Assembly (NCBI RefSeq): GCF_036017915.1
Contig: NZ_CP107929.1
Location: forward strand, 1,736,001-1,800,000
Direction: 5' to 3'
DNA from: Micromonospora sp. NBC_00421
GTDB lineage: Bacteria; Actinomycetota; Actinomycetes; Mycobacteriales; Micromonosporaceae
Length of the DNA: 64,000 nucleotides
Each line of letters starts with the position of its first letter. The stretch's first letter is position 1. Made by a program: the position numbers and the translations under genes. The notes under the pieces are model-generated. The model ran no database searches. It had not been told where the DNA came from and worked only from the letters and a program-made list of their open reading frames with translations. Positions 55,701 to 62,666 of the stretch are shown piece by piece.

Positions 55701-55872
55701 CTCACCGCTGGAGCTGCGCGACCCCGACGGCGAGCCGGTGGGCACCGGCTGTGTGGTCAACGGAGTCGGTGGGATCGACGCGACAGTCCTGCCGGCCACC
55801 GGTGTCTACACCGTCGTCGTGGACCCGTCCGGGGCGGCCACCGGCACGGTCACCCTCACCCTGCGGCACTGA
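52783..55872 (+). CDS. Large secreted/anchored protein with HExxH and vWD domains
   Basis: The 1029-aa protein has: signal peptide (1-28); BsuPI-like beta domain (about 33-150, RYAPGEAIRLTLTVDNATGA); a membrane span (about 204-225) followed by RRGRRRP and a second signal-like segment ending GTGRPARA near 255; a putative zinc-protease region with HELNH near 357-361 (CAALYHELNHSDD); a vWD domain (about 445-640, GDPHLVTFDRHYYDFQAVGE); and three C-terminal repeats of about 105 residues with DQCSPLELLDP and SGCVVNGSGDIDGTVL. TAGAGT ends 7 nt before the ATG: leaderless. It may be a surface protease or adhesin. Confidence 0.8.
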   Translation: MKMIVRLVGGLAVLVAAMAAGPVPAYAAPAGGGLGLDLRTAAARYAPGEAIRLTLTVDNATGAACGLATAAEGTVQVTSVRRDGQELVPALGRSFYGDGIGAAATAGTSTVEPGASVTVSLVSIRVHEGTDAGAVVLRSVAATPDGGGLDTRWPVGAAGRYEVTAGYTVLPVTGLDNPCPGATALRTTSFTVGDGTPTVPGRWRWLLGGGVVLLLVVVGALAVLLLRRGRRRPAAAVMALLLVGVGAGVGGTGRPARADYQVDPSSGVPVSGVDFQAAVDGCLQGFAAAGGDPAGILPRLKDPKSPRVRIIPTPGGSGSFETPDSKDGKGSSTVTWNPTSVDPYGDGIARDPCAALYHELNHSDDISRDAVPKGDCGATGIKSAEVKATLAENRYRAAKGLPPRTEYDGKPLPKSFDECRKPAKKTPPPKGPVKLCEDGADCGGSNGDPHLVTFDRHYYDFQAVGEFVLVESTSGDPLAVQARQAPMGDSRTVSVNTAVAFRIGAHRVALTLVDGDTEVRVDGTARVLPPGETDLPGGGTLTRRDSDTGPADGYDLRWPDRSAAAVDQIGPYGYRVLTRLAPGRAGKVRGLLGDFDGDPSDDIAAPSGATLSQPVPFGKLYPSYADGWRVTRDSSLFSYADGRDTGSFTDRGFPDRAVTVDDLDPTRRARAEQVCRWAGVTDPWQLAECVFDVGVTGRPEFAVSGVGTERIAPPAAAPIAATPVATGALTPGGDPLIFPARAGDAVFVDVSAPGLADRCSPYRLLDPTGAEVASGCNINGRGHIDRTDLTRDGRYTVVVDAAAGDTGRATVRVYAARDTTGALRPDAPAVSVTIAEPGGRARYRFTGVAGQRVFVEVPESTLPDQCSPLELLDPAGKQLSSGCVVNGSGDIDGTVLPADGTYTVLVDPVDRTVGTVALRLFATRDQIGTITVDGPPVVVTVDQPGTVRGYRFTGTAGTSVTVTATDATLPDQCSPLELRDPDGEPVGTGCVVNGVGGIDATVLPATGVYTVVVDPSGAATGTVTLTLRH

Positions 55873-55968
55873 CCCGATGCCGGCGGTGGGCCGTTTACGC
55901 AGGTGAGAGTGGTACGGATCATCCGGACGGTGGACGTCGCCCGCCGCCGGCTGTGGCAGGGTGGATCC

Positions 55969-56418
55969 GTGCACCCCACTGCGGCCCGCCTGCTGGCGCT
56001 GGTCGGCGTGCTCGTGCTCGCCGCCCTGTTCGGCTGGTGGTGGCGGCGACGCGACGGCCGGCTCCACCCGGCCACGCCCAGGTCGGCGTCCGACGACGCC
56101 CGGTCGCCGGTCCTGGCCACGCTCGGGGTCCCCGCCGGGACGGTCACGCTCGTGCAGTTCTCATCGGCGGTCTGCGCCCCCTGCCGGGTCACCCGCCGGC
56201 TGCTGGCCGAGGTGCAGCAACAGGTCGACGGGCTCCACCTGGTGGAGGTCGACGCCGAACGGCACCTCGACGCGGCCCGGGAACTGGGCGTCTGGCGTAC
56301 CCCGACGGTGCTGGTGGTGGACGCCGCCGGCCGGGTCGTGCGGCGGGCGAGCGGGGTGCCGGACCGGCAGGAGCTGATCGCCGCACTCCGCCCCCTGCGC
56401 GTCGGGGCCGGCCGGTGA
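55969..56418 (+). CDS. Membrane-anchored thioredoxin-like protein
   Basis: The 149-aa product has an N-terminal span (about 8-25, LLALVGVLVLAALFGWWW) and a thioredoxin domain with the redox pair C69-A-P-C72 in FSSAVCAPCR and the cis-Pro segment VWRTPTVLVVDAAGR near 106-120. CAGGGT lies 6 nt before the GTG at 55969, suggesting a leaderless mRNA; the frame is open to 55903. The next gene is DUF4395, a frequent partner in sulfur redox clusters. Confidence 0.85.
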   Translation: MHPTAARLLALVGVLVLAALFGWWWRRRDGRLHPATPRSASDDARSPVLATLGVPAGTVTLVQFSSAVCAPCRVTRRLLAEVQQQVDGLHLVEVDAERHLDAARELGVWRTPTVLVVDAAGRVVRRASGVPDRQELIAALRPLRVGAGR

Positions 56419-56646
56419 GCGCGGGCCGGCGGTCGGGTACGGGCAGGCCGGTGGGGCGCCGTGGGCGGGTGGGCGCGGGCCGGCGGACGGCCGGCGCGGC
56501 GTTGACCCGTCGGCGGGCGGTGGATCACGGTCGGCTGGCGGCGAGCCTCTGTCCGCCGGCCGTCCTCGGCTGACCCCACCCCGCCCCCACAGCGCCGGCC
56601 CCGGTCCTGCGAACCCCGGCGTCACCCCTGGCTGAACGGACCCCTC

Positions 56647-57087
56647 ATGCTGCTCGACCCCCGCGCGCCGCGGTTCGCCGCCGCCGTGACCACCGTCGTC
56701 CTCGCCGTCGCCCTCGTCACCGGGTCGACGGTGCCGCTGATCGCCCAGGCGGTGGTCTTCGCGGTGACCGCGGCCAGTCCCCGCCTCGGCCCGTACGGGC
56801 TGCTCTACCGGGTCTTCGTCGCGCCCCGGCTCGCCCCGCCCCGCGAGCTGGAGCCCGCCGCGCCGGTGCGCTTCGCCCAACTCGTCGGCCTGCTCTTCGT
56901 GCTGGTCGCCGCGATCGGCCAGTTCGTCGGCGTACCGGCGCTGGGCTTCGCCGCGACCGGCGCGGCGCTGGTGGCGGCGTTCCTCAACGCGGCCTTCGAC
57001 CTCTGCCTCGGCTGCGTCGGTTACCTCGCCCTGCGCCGGCTGGTCGGCCGGCCGATGACGGCCCGGGTGCCCACCGGCCTGTCCTGA
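56647..57087 (+). CDS. DUF4395 membrane protein
   Basis: The 146-aa membrane protein fits DUF4395: MLLDPRAPRFAAAVTTVVLA at the start, about four spans, LGPYGLLYRVFVAPRLAPPR near 46-65, and the conserved CLGC in FDLCLGCVGYLAL near 117-129. The paired cysteines suggest transfer of reducing power or sulfur across the membrane together with the thioredoxin upstream. It lies just before a cysteine-type leader peptide. Confidence 0.85.
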   Translation: MLLDPRAPRFAAAVTTVVLAVALVTGSTVPLIAQAVVFAVTAASPRLGPYGLLYRVFVAPRLAPPRELEPAAPVRFAQLVGLLFVLVAAIGQFVGVPALGFAATGAALVAAFLNAAFDLCLGCVGYLALRRLVGRPMTARVPTGLS

Positions 57088-57136
57088 ACCGGTCGGACGG
57101 TCGGGCTGCCCGATCGTTCCGGGCAGGGGCTTGAAG

Positions 57137-57155
57137 TCCTATCGCATTGATAGGA
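57137..57155 (+). promoter_or_regulatory. 7-bp inverted repeat in leader-peptide promoter
   Basis: TCCTATC-GCATT-GATAGGA is a perfect palindrome 11 bp before a leader-peptide ATG. TTGAAG at 57131 may be the -35 box. The left arm shares TCCTAT with 58853 and CCTAT with 11563. Confidence 0.45.
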
Positions 57156-57165
57156 AAATCGATTC

Positions 57166-57258
57166 ATGCTGCTCGCCATGCTGTTCGCCTCTCGCCGGGT
57201 CGTAGACCTGATGCGGGTCGCCGCGCAGCGCTGTCCCGGACTGTCCGCCACCGTCTGA
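57166..57258 (+). CDS. Cysteine-type leader peptide 1
   Basis: The 30-aa ORF contains RRVVDLMRVAAQRC followed by seven residues and a stop. This fits the actinobacterial leader-peptide pattern R-x-VDLxRVxxxxC found before sulfur-assimilation and transport genes, where ribosome stalling at Cys codons is thought to control the downstream operon. It lies 139 bp ahead of the DUF1684 gene, and the gap contains GC-rich inverted segments (GCCGGC-CTGC-GCCGGC near 57289) that could form attenuator hairpins. Confidence 0.75.
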   Translation: MLLAMLFASRRVVDLMRVAAQRCPGLSATV

Positions 57259-57397
57259 CCGTCCGTGCCGCCGCCTGCTGGTCGCCGGCCTGCGCCGGCC
57301 GGTGGCGGTCCGCGACGTCGGGCCCGGTGCCGCGCCCGGCCCCGACGCCGGTCCCGATCCGCCGCCACGACCACCTCACCCGACCCGGGGAGCTCAC

Positions 57398-58228
57398 ATG
57401 ACCGACGCAGCGCACGACATCGGGCCCTTCGTCAGCGACTGGCGGGACTGGCACCGGCGGCACGAGGAGACGCTGGCCGCACCGTACGGCTTCCTCGCCG
57501 TCACCGGTCTGCACTGGCTCACCGCCCGGCCGCAGCGCTTCCCCGACCTGCCCGGGCAGTGGCACACCGGCGACGAGGGGGTGGTCGTCACCCTGGCCGG
57601 GGGCGAGCAGCTCACCGTCGACGGTCGGCCGGTGCGGGGCCGGCACGGGTTCGGGCCGATAGCCGAGCGTGGTGGGCGCACCGTCGGGATCGAGGGCGGG
57701 GTGTTGGAGGTGGCCCGTCGCGGCGGGCGGGACATCCTGCGCCCCCGCCGCCCCGACCATCCACTGCGCACCGCCTTCCGGGGCACCCCGGCATACCCGC
57801 CGACACCGCGCTGGGTCCTCGCCGGGCGGTACGTGCCGTTCGACACGCCCCGGCCGACCACCGTCGGTGCGGCGGTGGAGGGGCTCGAGCACGTCTACGA
57901 CGCCCCCGGTCGGATCGAGTTCAGCGTCGACGGGGTGCCGTTGCGGCTGACCGCGTTCGACGGCTTCACGCCGGGCAGCCTGTCGGTGCTGTTCACCGAC
58001 GCCACCTCCGGCGTCACCACCTATCCGGCGAACCGGGCGCTGGCCGTCGACGCCCCGGACGCCCAGGGCCGGGTGACGCTGGACTTCAACCGGGCCGCCA
58101 ACCTGCCCTGCGCGTACACCGACTTCGCGACCTGTCCGCTGCCGCCGGTGGAGAACCGCCTGCCGGTCGCCGTCGAGGCCGGCGAGAAGATCCCGTACGA
58201 GCGGCACGCGCCCGCCGCCCGGCCGTGA
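57398..58228 (+). CDS. DUF1684 protein
   Basis: The 276-aa product fits DUF1684: FVSDWRDWHRRHEETLAAPY near 9-28, GFLAVTGLHWL, FTDATSGVTTYPANRALAVD near 204-223, and NLPCAYTDFATCPLPPVENR near 239-258 with two cysteines. DUF1684 proteins are beta-rich and of unknown function, but they often occur with sulfur-compound transport genes. GGGGAGC precedes the ATG at 57398. It heads an operon with a flavin reductase and is preceded by a cysteine leader. Confidence 0.85.
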   Translation: MTDAAHDIGPFVSDWRDWHRRHEETLAAPYGFLAVTGLHWLTARPQRFPDLPGQWHTGDEGVVVTLAGGEQLTVDGRPVRGRHGFGPIAERGGRTVGIEGGVLEVARRGGRDILRPRRPDHPLRTAFRGTPAYPPTPRWVLAGRYVPFDTPRPTTVGAAVEGLEHVYDAPGRIEFSVDGVPLRLTAFDGFTPGSLSVLFTDATSGVTTYPANRALAVDAPDAQGRVTLDFNRAANLPCAYTDFATCPLPPVENRLPVAVEAGEKIPYERHAPAARP

Positions 58229-58259
58229 CCGTCCGATCCGTCCGCAGGAGGCCCGTCAG

Positions 58260-58799
58260 ATGACCGTGCCCGACCATCTCCCGCCGCCGGTCGAGGCCGA
58301 CGCGGACGCGCTGCGTACGCTGCTGCGCCACCAGGCCAGCACCGTCACGGTGGTCACCGCGCCCGGTGCCCCGGCGGTCGGCTTCACCGCCACCTCGTTC
58401 ACCTCGGTGTCGCTGGCCCCGCCGATCGTCTCGTTCTGCCTGAACGTCGGCTCGTCGAGCTGGTCGACGGTGGCCCGGACCCGGCATCTGGCCGTGCACC
58501 TGCTGGCCCACCACCAGCAGGAGTTGGCCCGCACCTTCGCCACCAGCGGTATCGACCGGTTCGCCGCACCGACCCGGTGGCGGGTCGGGCCGGAGGGGGT
58601 GCCGATCCTCGACGACACCCTGGCGTGGCTGCTCTGCCGGGTGGTCGAGCGGGTGACCGTCGGCGACCACGCGATCGTGCTCGCCGAGCCGGAGCTGATC
58701 CGGCACAGCGACGTCGGATCGCCGCTGCTGTACCACCGGGGCCGGTACGCCGGTCTGGCCGGCGGCCCGGACGGGGCGTCCCGCCGTCCCGCCGCCTGA
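58260..58799 (+). CDS. Flavin reductase-like protein
   Basis: The 179-aa protein has the flavin-reductase (split-barrel) pattern: TVTVVTAPGAPAVGFTATSF near 28-47, SVSLAPPIVSFCLNVGSSSW near 49-68, and LLYHRGRYAGL near the C-terminus. It would supply reduced FMN to a two-component monooxygenase, for example an organosulfur-cleaving LLM enzyme, though none is next to it. GGAGG precedes the ATG; 31 bp separate it from DUF1684. Confidence 0.88.
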   Translation: MTVPDHLPPPVEADADALRTLLRHQASTVTVVTAPGAPAVGFTATSFTSVSLAPPIVSFCLNVGSSSWSTVARTRHLAVHLLAHHQQELARTFATSGIDRFAAPTRWRVGPEGVPILDDTLAWLLCRVVERVTVGDHAIVLAEPELIRHSDVGSPLLYHRGRYAGLAGGPDGASRRPAA

Positions 58800-58852
58800 C
58801 CGTCCTGCCGCTCGATCGACGCGCCGATCCCGCCGGGCGCAATACCTGTAAA

Positions 58853-58869
58853 TCCTATAGCCTTAGTAT
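58853..58869 (+). promoter_or_regulatory. Promoter motif before leader peptide 2
   Basis: TCCTATAGCCTTAGTAT contains the CCTATAG motif shared with 11563 and a good -10 box TAGTAT (58864-58869), about 97 bp before the leader ATG. This AT-rich island stands out from its flanks. Confidence 0.45.
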
Positions 58870-58965
58870 GCAATGCGTCAACGGATCGATCGCTCCACGT
58901 GCGATAGCCGACATCCGACGCGTGTTTCGTTGACATCACCGGCGCCACGGAGGTGGACTCGGCCC

Positions 58966-59043
58966 ATGTCCAGCGAGCTGCGGCTGACGATCCGCGGCCA
59001 CATCGACTTCGGTCGGGTGTGGTCGAGTTCCTGTCTGGCCTGA
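58966..59043 (+). CDS. Cysteine-type leader peptide 2
   Basis: The 25-aa ORF reads MSSELRLTIRGHIDFGRVWS then SSCLA. The RGHIDFGRVWSSSC core matches the actinobacterial sulfur-leader pattern very well, with Cys two codons before the stop. ACGGAGGTGG precedes the ATG. It stands 166 bp ahead of the ABC transporter's binding-protein gene, consistent with cysteine-responsive attenuation of that operon. Confidence 0.82.
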   Translation: MSSELRLTIRGHIDFGRVWSSSCLA

Positions 59044-59209
59044 CCCGGCACCCACACCCGTACCCGACGCGCCGTACCGGCCCGTCGAGGTGGGGCTCAC
59101 CGCCGAGCTGACCGCCGCACTGTTTCCGACACCCTCCACCGGCCCGCGCCCTGTGCCCGGCCGGTTGTCGGCGTACCCACTCCCGCCTGTCTGGACAGGA
59201 GACCCCGTC

Positions 59210-60844
59210 ATGTCCGTCCGCCCCCTGCGGACCCTCGCCGTCGCCGCCGTGCTCGCGCTCGCCGCCGGCTGCGCCACCGCCACCACCCCGGCCGTCGAGG
59301 CCGCCGGGCAACCCCGCTCCGGCGGTGCCCTCACCTGGGCCGTGGAAACCGAACCGATCACCCTCAACCCGCACCAGTACGCCCAGGCCAAGGCCCGCCT
59401 GCTGGTCTGGAACAGCTTCGAGTCGCTGCTCACCTACGACAGCCAGGGCAAGCTGGTGCCCTGGCTGGCGACCGGCTGGCAGGCCACGCCGGACGGCCTG
59501 AGCTACACCCTGCCGCTGCGCGCCGGGGTGACCTTCACCGACGGCACCCCGTTCGACGCCGCCGCCGTCAAGGTCAACCTCGACAAGCTCCGCGAGCCCG
59601 GGTACGCGCCGGCGGTCGCCGCCGTGCAACTGCGCAACCTCCGGGCCGTCGAGGTCGTCGACCCGCGCACCGTACGGCTCACCCTGACCGCCCCCGACGT
59701 GCTCATCCTCGACTTCCTCGCCTCCCCGCAGGGTGCCCAGGTGTCGCCGAGGTCGCTGCGGGAGGCGAAGAACCTCAAGGCCGGCGGCGTCGACGTCGTC
59801 GGCACCGGGCCGTTCGTGCTGGACCGCTACGTCCCCGGCCAGGAACTGCACTACCGGCGCAACCCCGGCTACGACTGGGCCCCGCCCACCGCCACCCACA
59901 CCGGCCCGGCCCACCTCGACGAGATCACCTACCGGTTCCTCAAGGAGTCCGCGGTGCGGGTCGGCGCCCTCACCTCGAACCAGGTACAGCTCATCGAGGG
60001 CGTGCCCGCCACCGACCAGCCACTGATCACCGGCAACCCCCGACTGCGGCTGACCCGCGAGCTGAACTCCGGCTCGGCCTATTCGTACTACTTCAACGTC
60101 TCCCGCGCCCCCTTCGACGACCTGCGGGTCCGGCAGGCGTTCCGGGAGGCCCTCGACGTCGACACCGTGCTGGCCTCGGTCTACCGGGACACCGCCACCC
60201 GGGCGTGGAGCGTGGTCAGCCCGTCCAGCCCGCTCTACGACAGGCGGCTGGAAGGCGGCTACGGCGGTGACACCGCCAAGGCCAACAGCCTGCTCGACCA
60301 GGCCGGCTGGAAGACCCGCGACGCCGACGGGTACCGCACCCGGGACGGCCGGCGGCTCACCGTACGGCTGGTGCAGGCCGCCCCGTACGTCCGGGACCGC
60401 CGCGACGTGCTCGCCCAGGCCGTACAGGCGGCGGTGAAGCAGAGCGCCGGCATCGACCTCAGGGTCTCCCTGGTCGACCAGGGCACCGCCCAGCAGGCGT
60501 TCGAGCGCAACGAGTACGAGGTCTTCGACAACTCCCGCGCCGACACCGACGCCGGAGCGGCGCTGAACCTGCTGCTGCACTCCGGGGGCGGCATCAACCG
60601 CGCCCGGATCAACGACCCGCAGCTCGACAGGCTCCTGGAGGCCGGGCAGGCCACCGCCGACCCGTCCCGTCGGGCCGCCGGCTACGCCGAGCTGCAACAG
60701 CGGGTCGTCGCGGAGCAGGCGCTCGCCCTGCCGCTCTACGCCCCGGCCGACCAGATCGCCGCCAGCACCACCGTGGGCGGGGCACGGTTCGAACCCACCG
60801 CCGGGGTGCCGGCCAGCGCGTACGACCTGTGGATCGCGCGATGA
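59210..60844 (+). CDS. ABC transporter substrate-binding lipoprotein (family 5)
   Basis: The 544-aa protein has a lipoprotein signal with lipobox LAAGC (Cys21) and the SBP family 5 pattern: GGALTWAVETEPITLNPHQY near 38-57, LLTYDSQGKLVPWLATGWQA near 74-93, YTLPLRAGVTFTDGTPFDAA near 101-120, and DLRVRQAFREALDVDTVLAS near 304-323. Family 5 proteins bind peptides, nickel or small organics; the cysteine leader suggests a sulfur compound such as glutathione or a cysteine conjugate. AGGAGA precedes the ATG. ATGA overlap with the permease. Confidence 0.9.
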   Translation: MSVRPLRTLAVAAVLALAAGCATATTPAVEAAGQPRSGGALTWAVETEPITLNPHQYAQAKARLLVWNSFESLLTYDSQGKLVPWLATGWQATPDGLSYTLPLRAGVTFTDGTPFDAAAVKVNLDKLREPGYAPAVAAVQLRNLRAVEVVDPRTVRLTLTAPDVLILDFLASPQGAQVSPRSLREAKNLKAGGVDVVGTGPFVLDRYVPGQELHYRRNPGYDWAPPTATHTGPAHLDEITYRFLKESAVRVGALTSNQVQLIEGVPATDQPLITGNPRLRLTRELNSGSAYSYYFNVSRAPFDDLRVRQAFREALDVDTVLASVYRDTATRAWSVVSPSSPLYDRRLEGGYGGDTAKANSLLDQAGWKTRDADGYRTRDGRRLTVRLVQAAPYVRDRRDVLAQAVQAAVKQSAGIDLRVSLVDQGTAQQAFERNEYEVFDNSRADTDAGAALNLLLHSGGGINRARINDPQLDRLLEAGQATADPSRRAAGYAELQQRVVAEQALALPLYAPADQIAASTTVGGARFEPTAGVPASAYDLWIAR

Positions 60845-61770
60845 GCCTGCTCCGGGCGGTGCTCCGCCGGGTCGCCACCGGCCTCGTCGTGCTCTGGGTC
60901 GCCGCCACCGCCGCCTATCTGGCGCTGCTGGCCGCGCCCGGGGACACCGTGGACAGCATCGTCGCCGACGGCGCGGACACCCCGCAGATCCGCGCCCAGA
61001 TCATCGCCGAGTGGGGCCTGGACCGGCCGGCGGTCGTCCAGTACCTCGACTACCTGTGGCGGCTGGCCGGGGGCGACCTGGGCCGCTCCTACCTGCTGCA
61101 ACGTCCGGTCGCCGAGGTCATCGGCGAGCAACTCGCCCCCACCGCGACCCTCGCCGTCGCCGCCGCCGGACTCGGGGCGCTGCTGGCCGTCGCGATGGCG
61201 GTCGGCACCGCCGGCCGTCGCCGGCGCTGGCCGCGCCGGGCCAGCTCCGGCGTCGAACTCCTGCTGGTCTCCACCCCGCCGTTCCTGATCGGCATCGTGC
61301 TGCTCAGTGTGCTGTCCTTCCGGTACGGGCTGTTCCCGGTCTCCGGCGACCAGGGGACCGCCGCCGTGGTGCTGCCGGCGGTCACCCTGGCCCTGCCCAT
61401 CGCCGGCCTGCTCGCCCAGGTGCTGCGCGACGGCCTGGACCGGGCGCTGGACGAGCCGTTCGTGTTGACCGTCCGGTCCCGGGGGGTGCGGGAACGGGCG
61501 GTGCTGCTGCGCCACGCCCTGCGGCACGCCCTGTTGCCGGCGGTCACCCTCGCCGGCTGGCTCTTCGGCATCCTGCTCGGCGGTGCCGTCATCGTCGAGC
61601 AGGTGTTCGGCCGACCCGGTCTCGGCCAGGTCACCCTGAGCGCGGTGACCAGCAAGGACATGCCGGTGGTGCTGGCCGTGGTGACGCTCTCCGCCGCCGT
61701 CTACGTGCTGGTCAACACCGCCGCCGACCTGACCCACCTGCTCGTCGACCCGCGCCTGCGAAGGAGCTGA
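60841..61770 (+). CDS. ABC transporter permease (DppB type)
   Basis: The 309-aa inner-membrane protein has about six spans, an N-terminal SLLRAVLRRVATGLVVLWVA start, and the DppB-like segments DTPQIRAQIIAEWGLDRPAV near 46-65, TPPFLIGIVLLSVLSFRYGL near 145-164, and the EAA-type loop LTVRSRGVRERAVLLRHALR near 208-227. The ATG overlaps the binding-protein stop (ATGA). Confidence 0.92.
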   Translation: MSLLRAVLRRVATGLVVLWVAATAAYLALLAAPGDTVDSIVADGADTPQIRAQIIAEWGLDRPAVVQYLDYLWRLAGGDLGRSYLLQRPVAEVIGEQLAPTATLAVAAAGLGALLAVAMAVGTAGRRRRWPRRASSGVELLLVSTPPFLIGIVLLSVLSFRYGLFPVSGDQGTAAVVLPAVTLALPIAGLLAQVLRDGLDRALDEPFVLTVRSRGVRERAVLLRHALRHALLPAVTLAGWLFGILLGGAVIVEQVFGRPGLGQVTLSAVTSKDMPVVLAVVTLSAAVYVLVNTAADLTHLLVDPRLRRS

Positions 61771-61772
61771 CG

Positions 61773-62666
61773 ATGACCGTCACCCTGGGTCCCACGCCCA
61801 CCGCCGTCGCGGCGGTCCCCCTCGGCGTCGATCCGCCCGCCCCGGCCCGCCGACGGTGGGGCCGGCCACGACCGGGACTGCTCGCCGCCGGGGCGTACCT
61901 CGTCCTGCTGGTCGTCGCGGCGGTCCTCCCGGCGCTGCTGGCACCCGGCGATCCGCTCGCCGCCGACCCGCGCGCCGTGCTCACCGCCCCCGACGCGGCG
62001 CACTGGTTCGGCACCGACCACCTCGGCCGTGACGTCTGGACCCGGGTGGTGCACGGTGCCGGGCACTCGCTGACCATCGGTCTCGCCGCGACCGCGATCG
62101 CGGTCACCGGCGGGGTGCTGCTCGGACTGCTCGCCGGGCTGGCCCACCGGTTCGCCGACGAGGCGCTCAGCCGGTCCTTCGACGCGTTGTCGGCGTTCCC
62201 GCTGCTGCTGCTGGCGCTGCTGCTGATCACGGTCGCCGGCCCCGGCACGGCCAGCCTGATCGTCGCCATCGGCATCGCCACCCTCCCGCACCACGCCCGG
62301 GTGGTACGCGGACAGACCCTGCTGGTGCGCCGGGCCGGGTACGTCGAACAGGCGGTCAGCTTCGGCCTGTCCCGGCCCCGGCTGGTGCTGCGGCACGTGC
62401 TGCCCAACGTGATCGGCCCGGTCCCGGTGCTCGCCGTGATCGGGCTCGGTGAGGCGATCCTGGCCGCCGCCGGGCTCAGCTTCCTCGGCCTCGGCCCGCA
62501 GCCACCGTCACCGGAGTGGGGCGCGATGCTCTCCGAGGGCCGCAACTACCTGCAGGTGGCCTGGTGGATGACGGTGCTGCCGGGCGCGGCGGTCACCGCC
62601 ACGGTGGTGGCGCTGACCGTGGTCGGACGACACTGGCAGGTCCGCTTCGACGGGCGGCAGCCGTGA
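61773..62666 (+). CDS. ABC transporter permease (DppC type)
   Basis: The 297-aa second permease has an N-terminal Pro/Arg-rich cytoplasmic part, about six spans, the DppC hallmark HWFGTDHLGRDVWTRVVHGA near 78-97, the EAA loop YVEQAVSFGLSRPRLVLRHV near 191-210, and LSFLGLGPQPPSPEWGAML near 236-254. AAGGAG precedes the ATG, 2 bp after the previous stop. Confidence 0.92.
   Translation: MTVTLGPTPTAVAAVPLGVDPPAPARRRWGRPRPGLLAAGAYLVLLVVAAVLPALLAPGDPLAADPRAVLTAPDAAHWFGTDHLGRDVWTRVVHGAGHSLTIGLAATAIAVTGGVLLGLLAGLAHRFADEALSRSFDALSAFPLLLLALLLITVAGPGTASLIVAIGIATLPHHARVVRGQTLLVRRAGYVEQAVSFGLSRPRLVLRHVLPNVIGPVPVLAVIGLGEAILAAAGLSFLGLGPQPPSPEWGAMLSEGRNYLQVAWWMTVLPGAAVTATVVALTVVGRHWQVRFDGRQP

Noticed and set aside
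58868..58933. 21-codon ORF (MQCVNGSIAPRAIADIRRVF...) as an additional leader peptide
   Set aside because: Its ATG lies inside the probable -10 box TAGTAT, it has no ribosome site, and the true leader pattern is at 58966.
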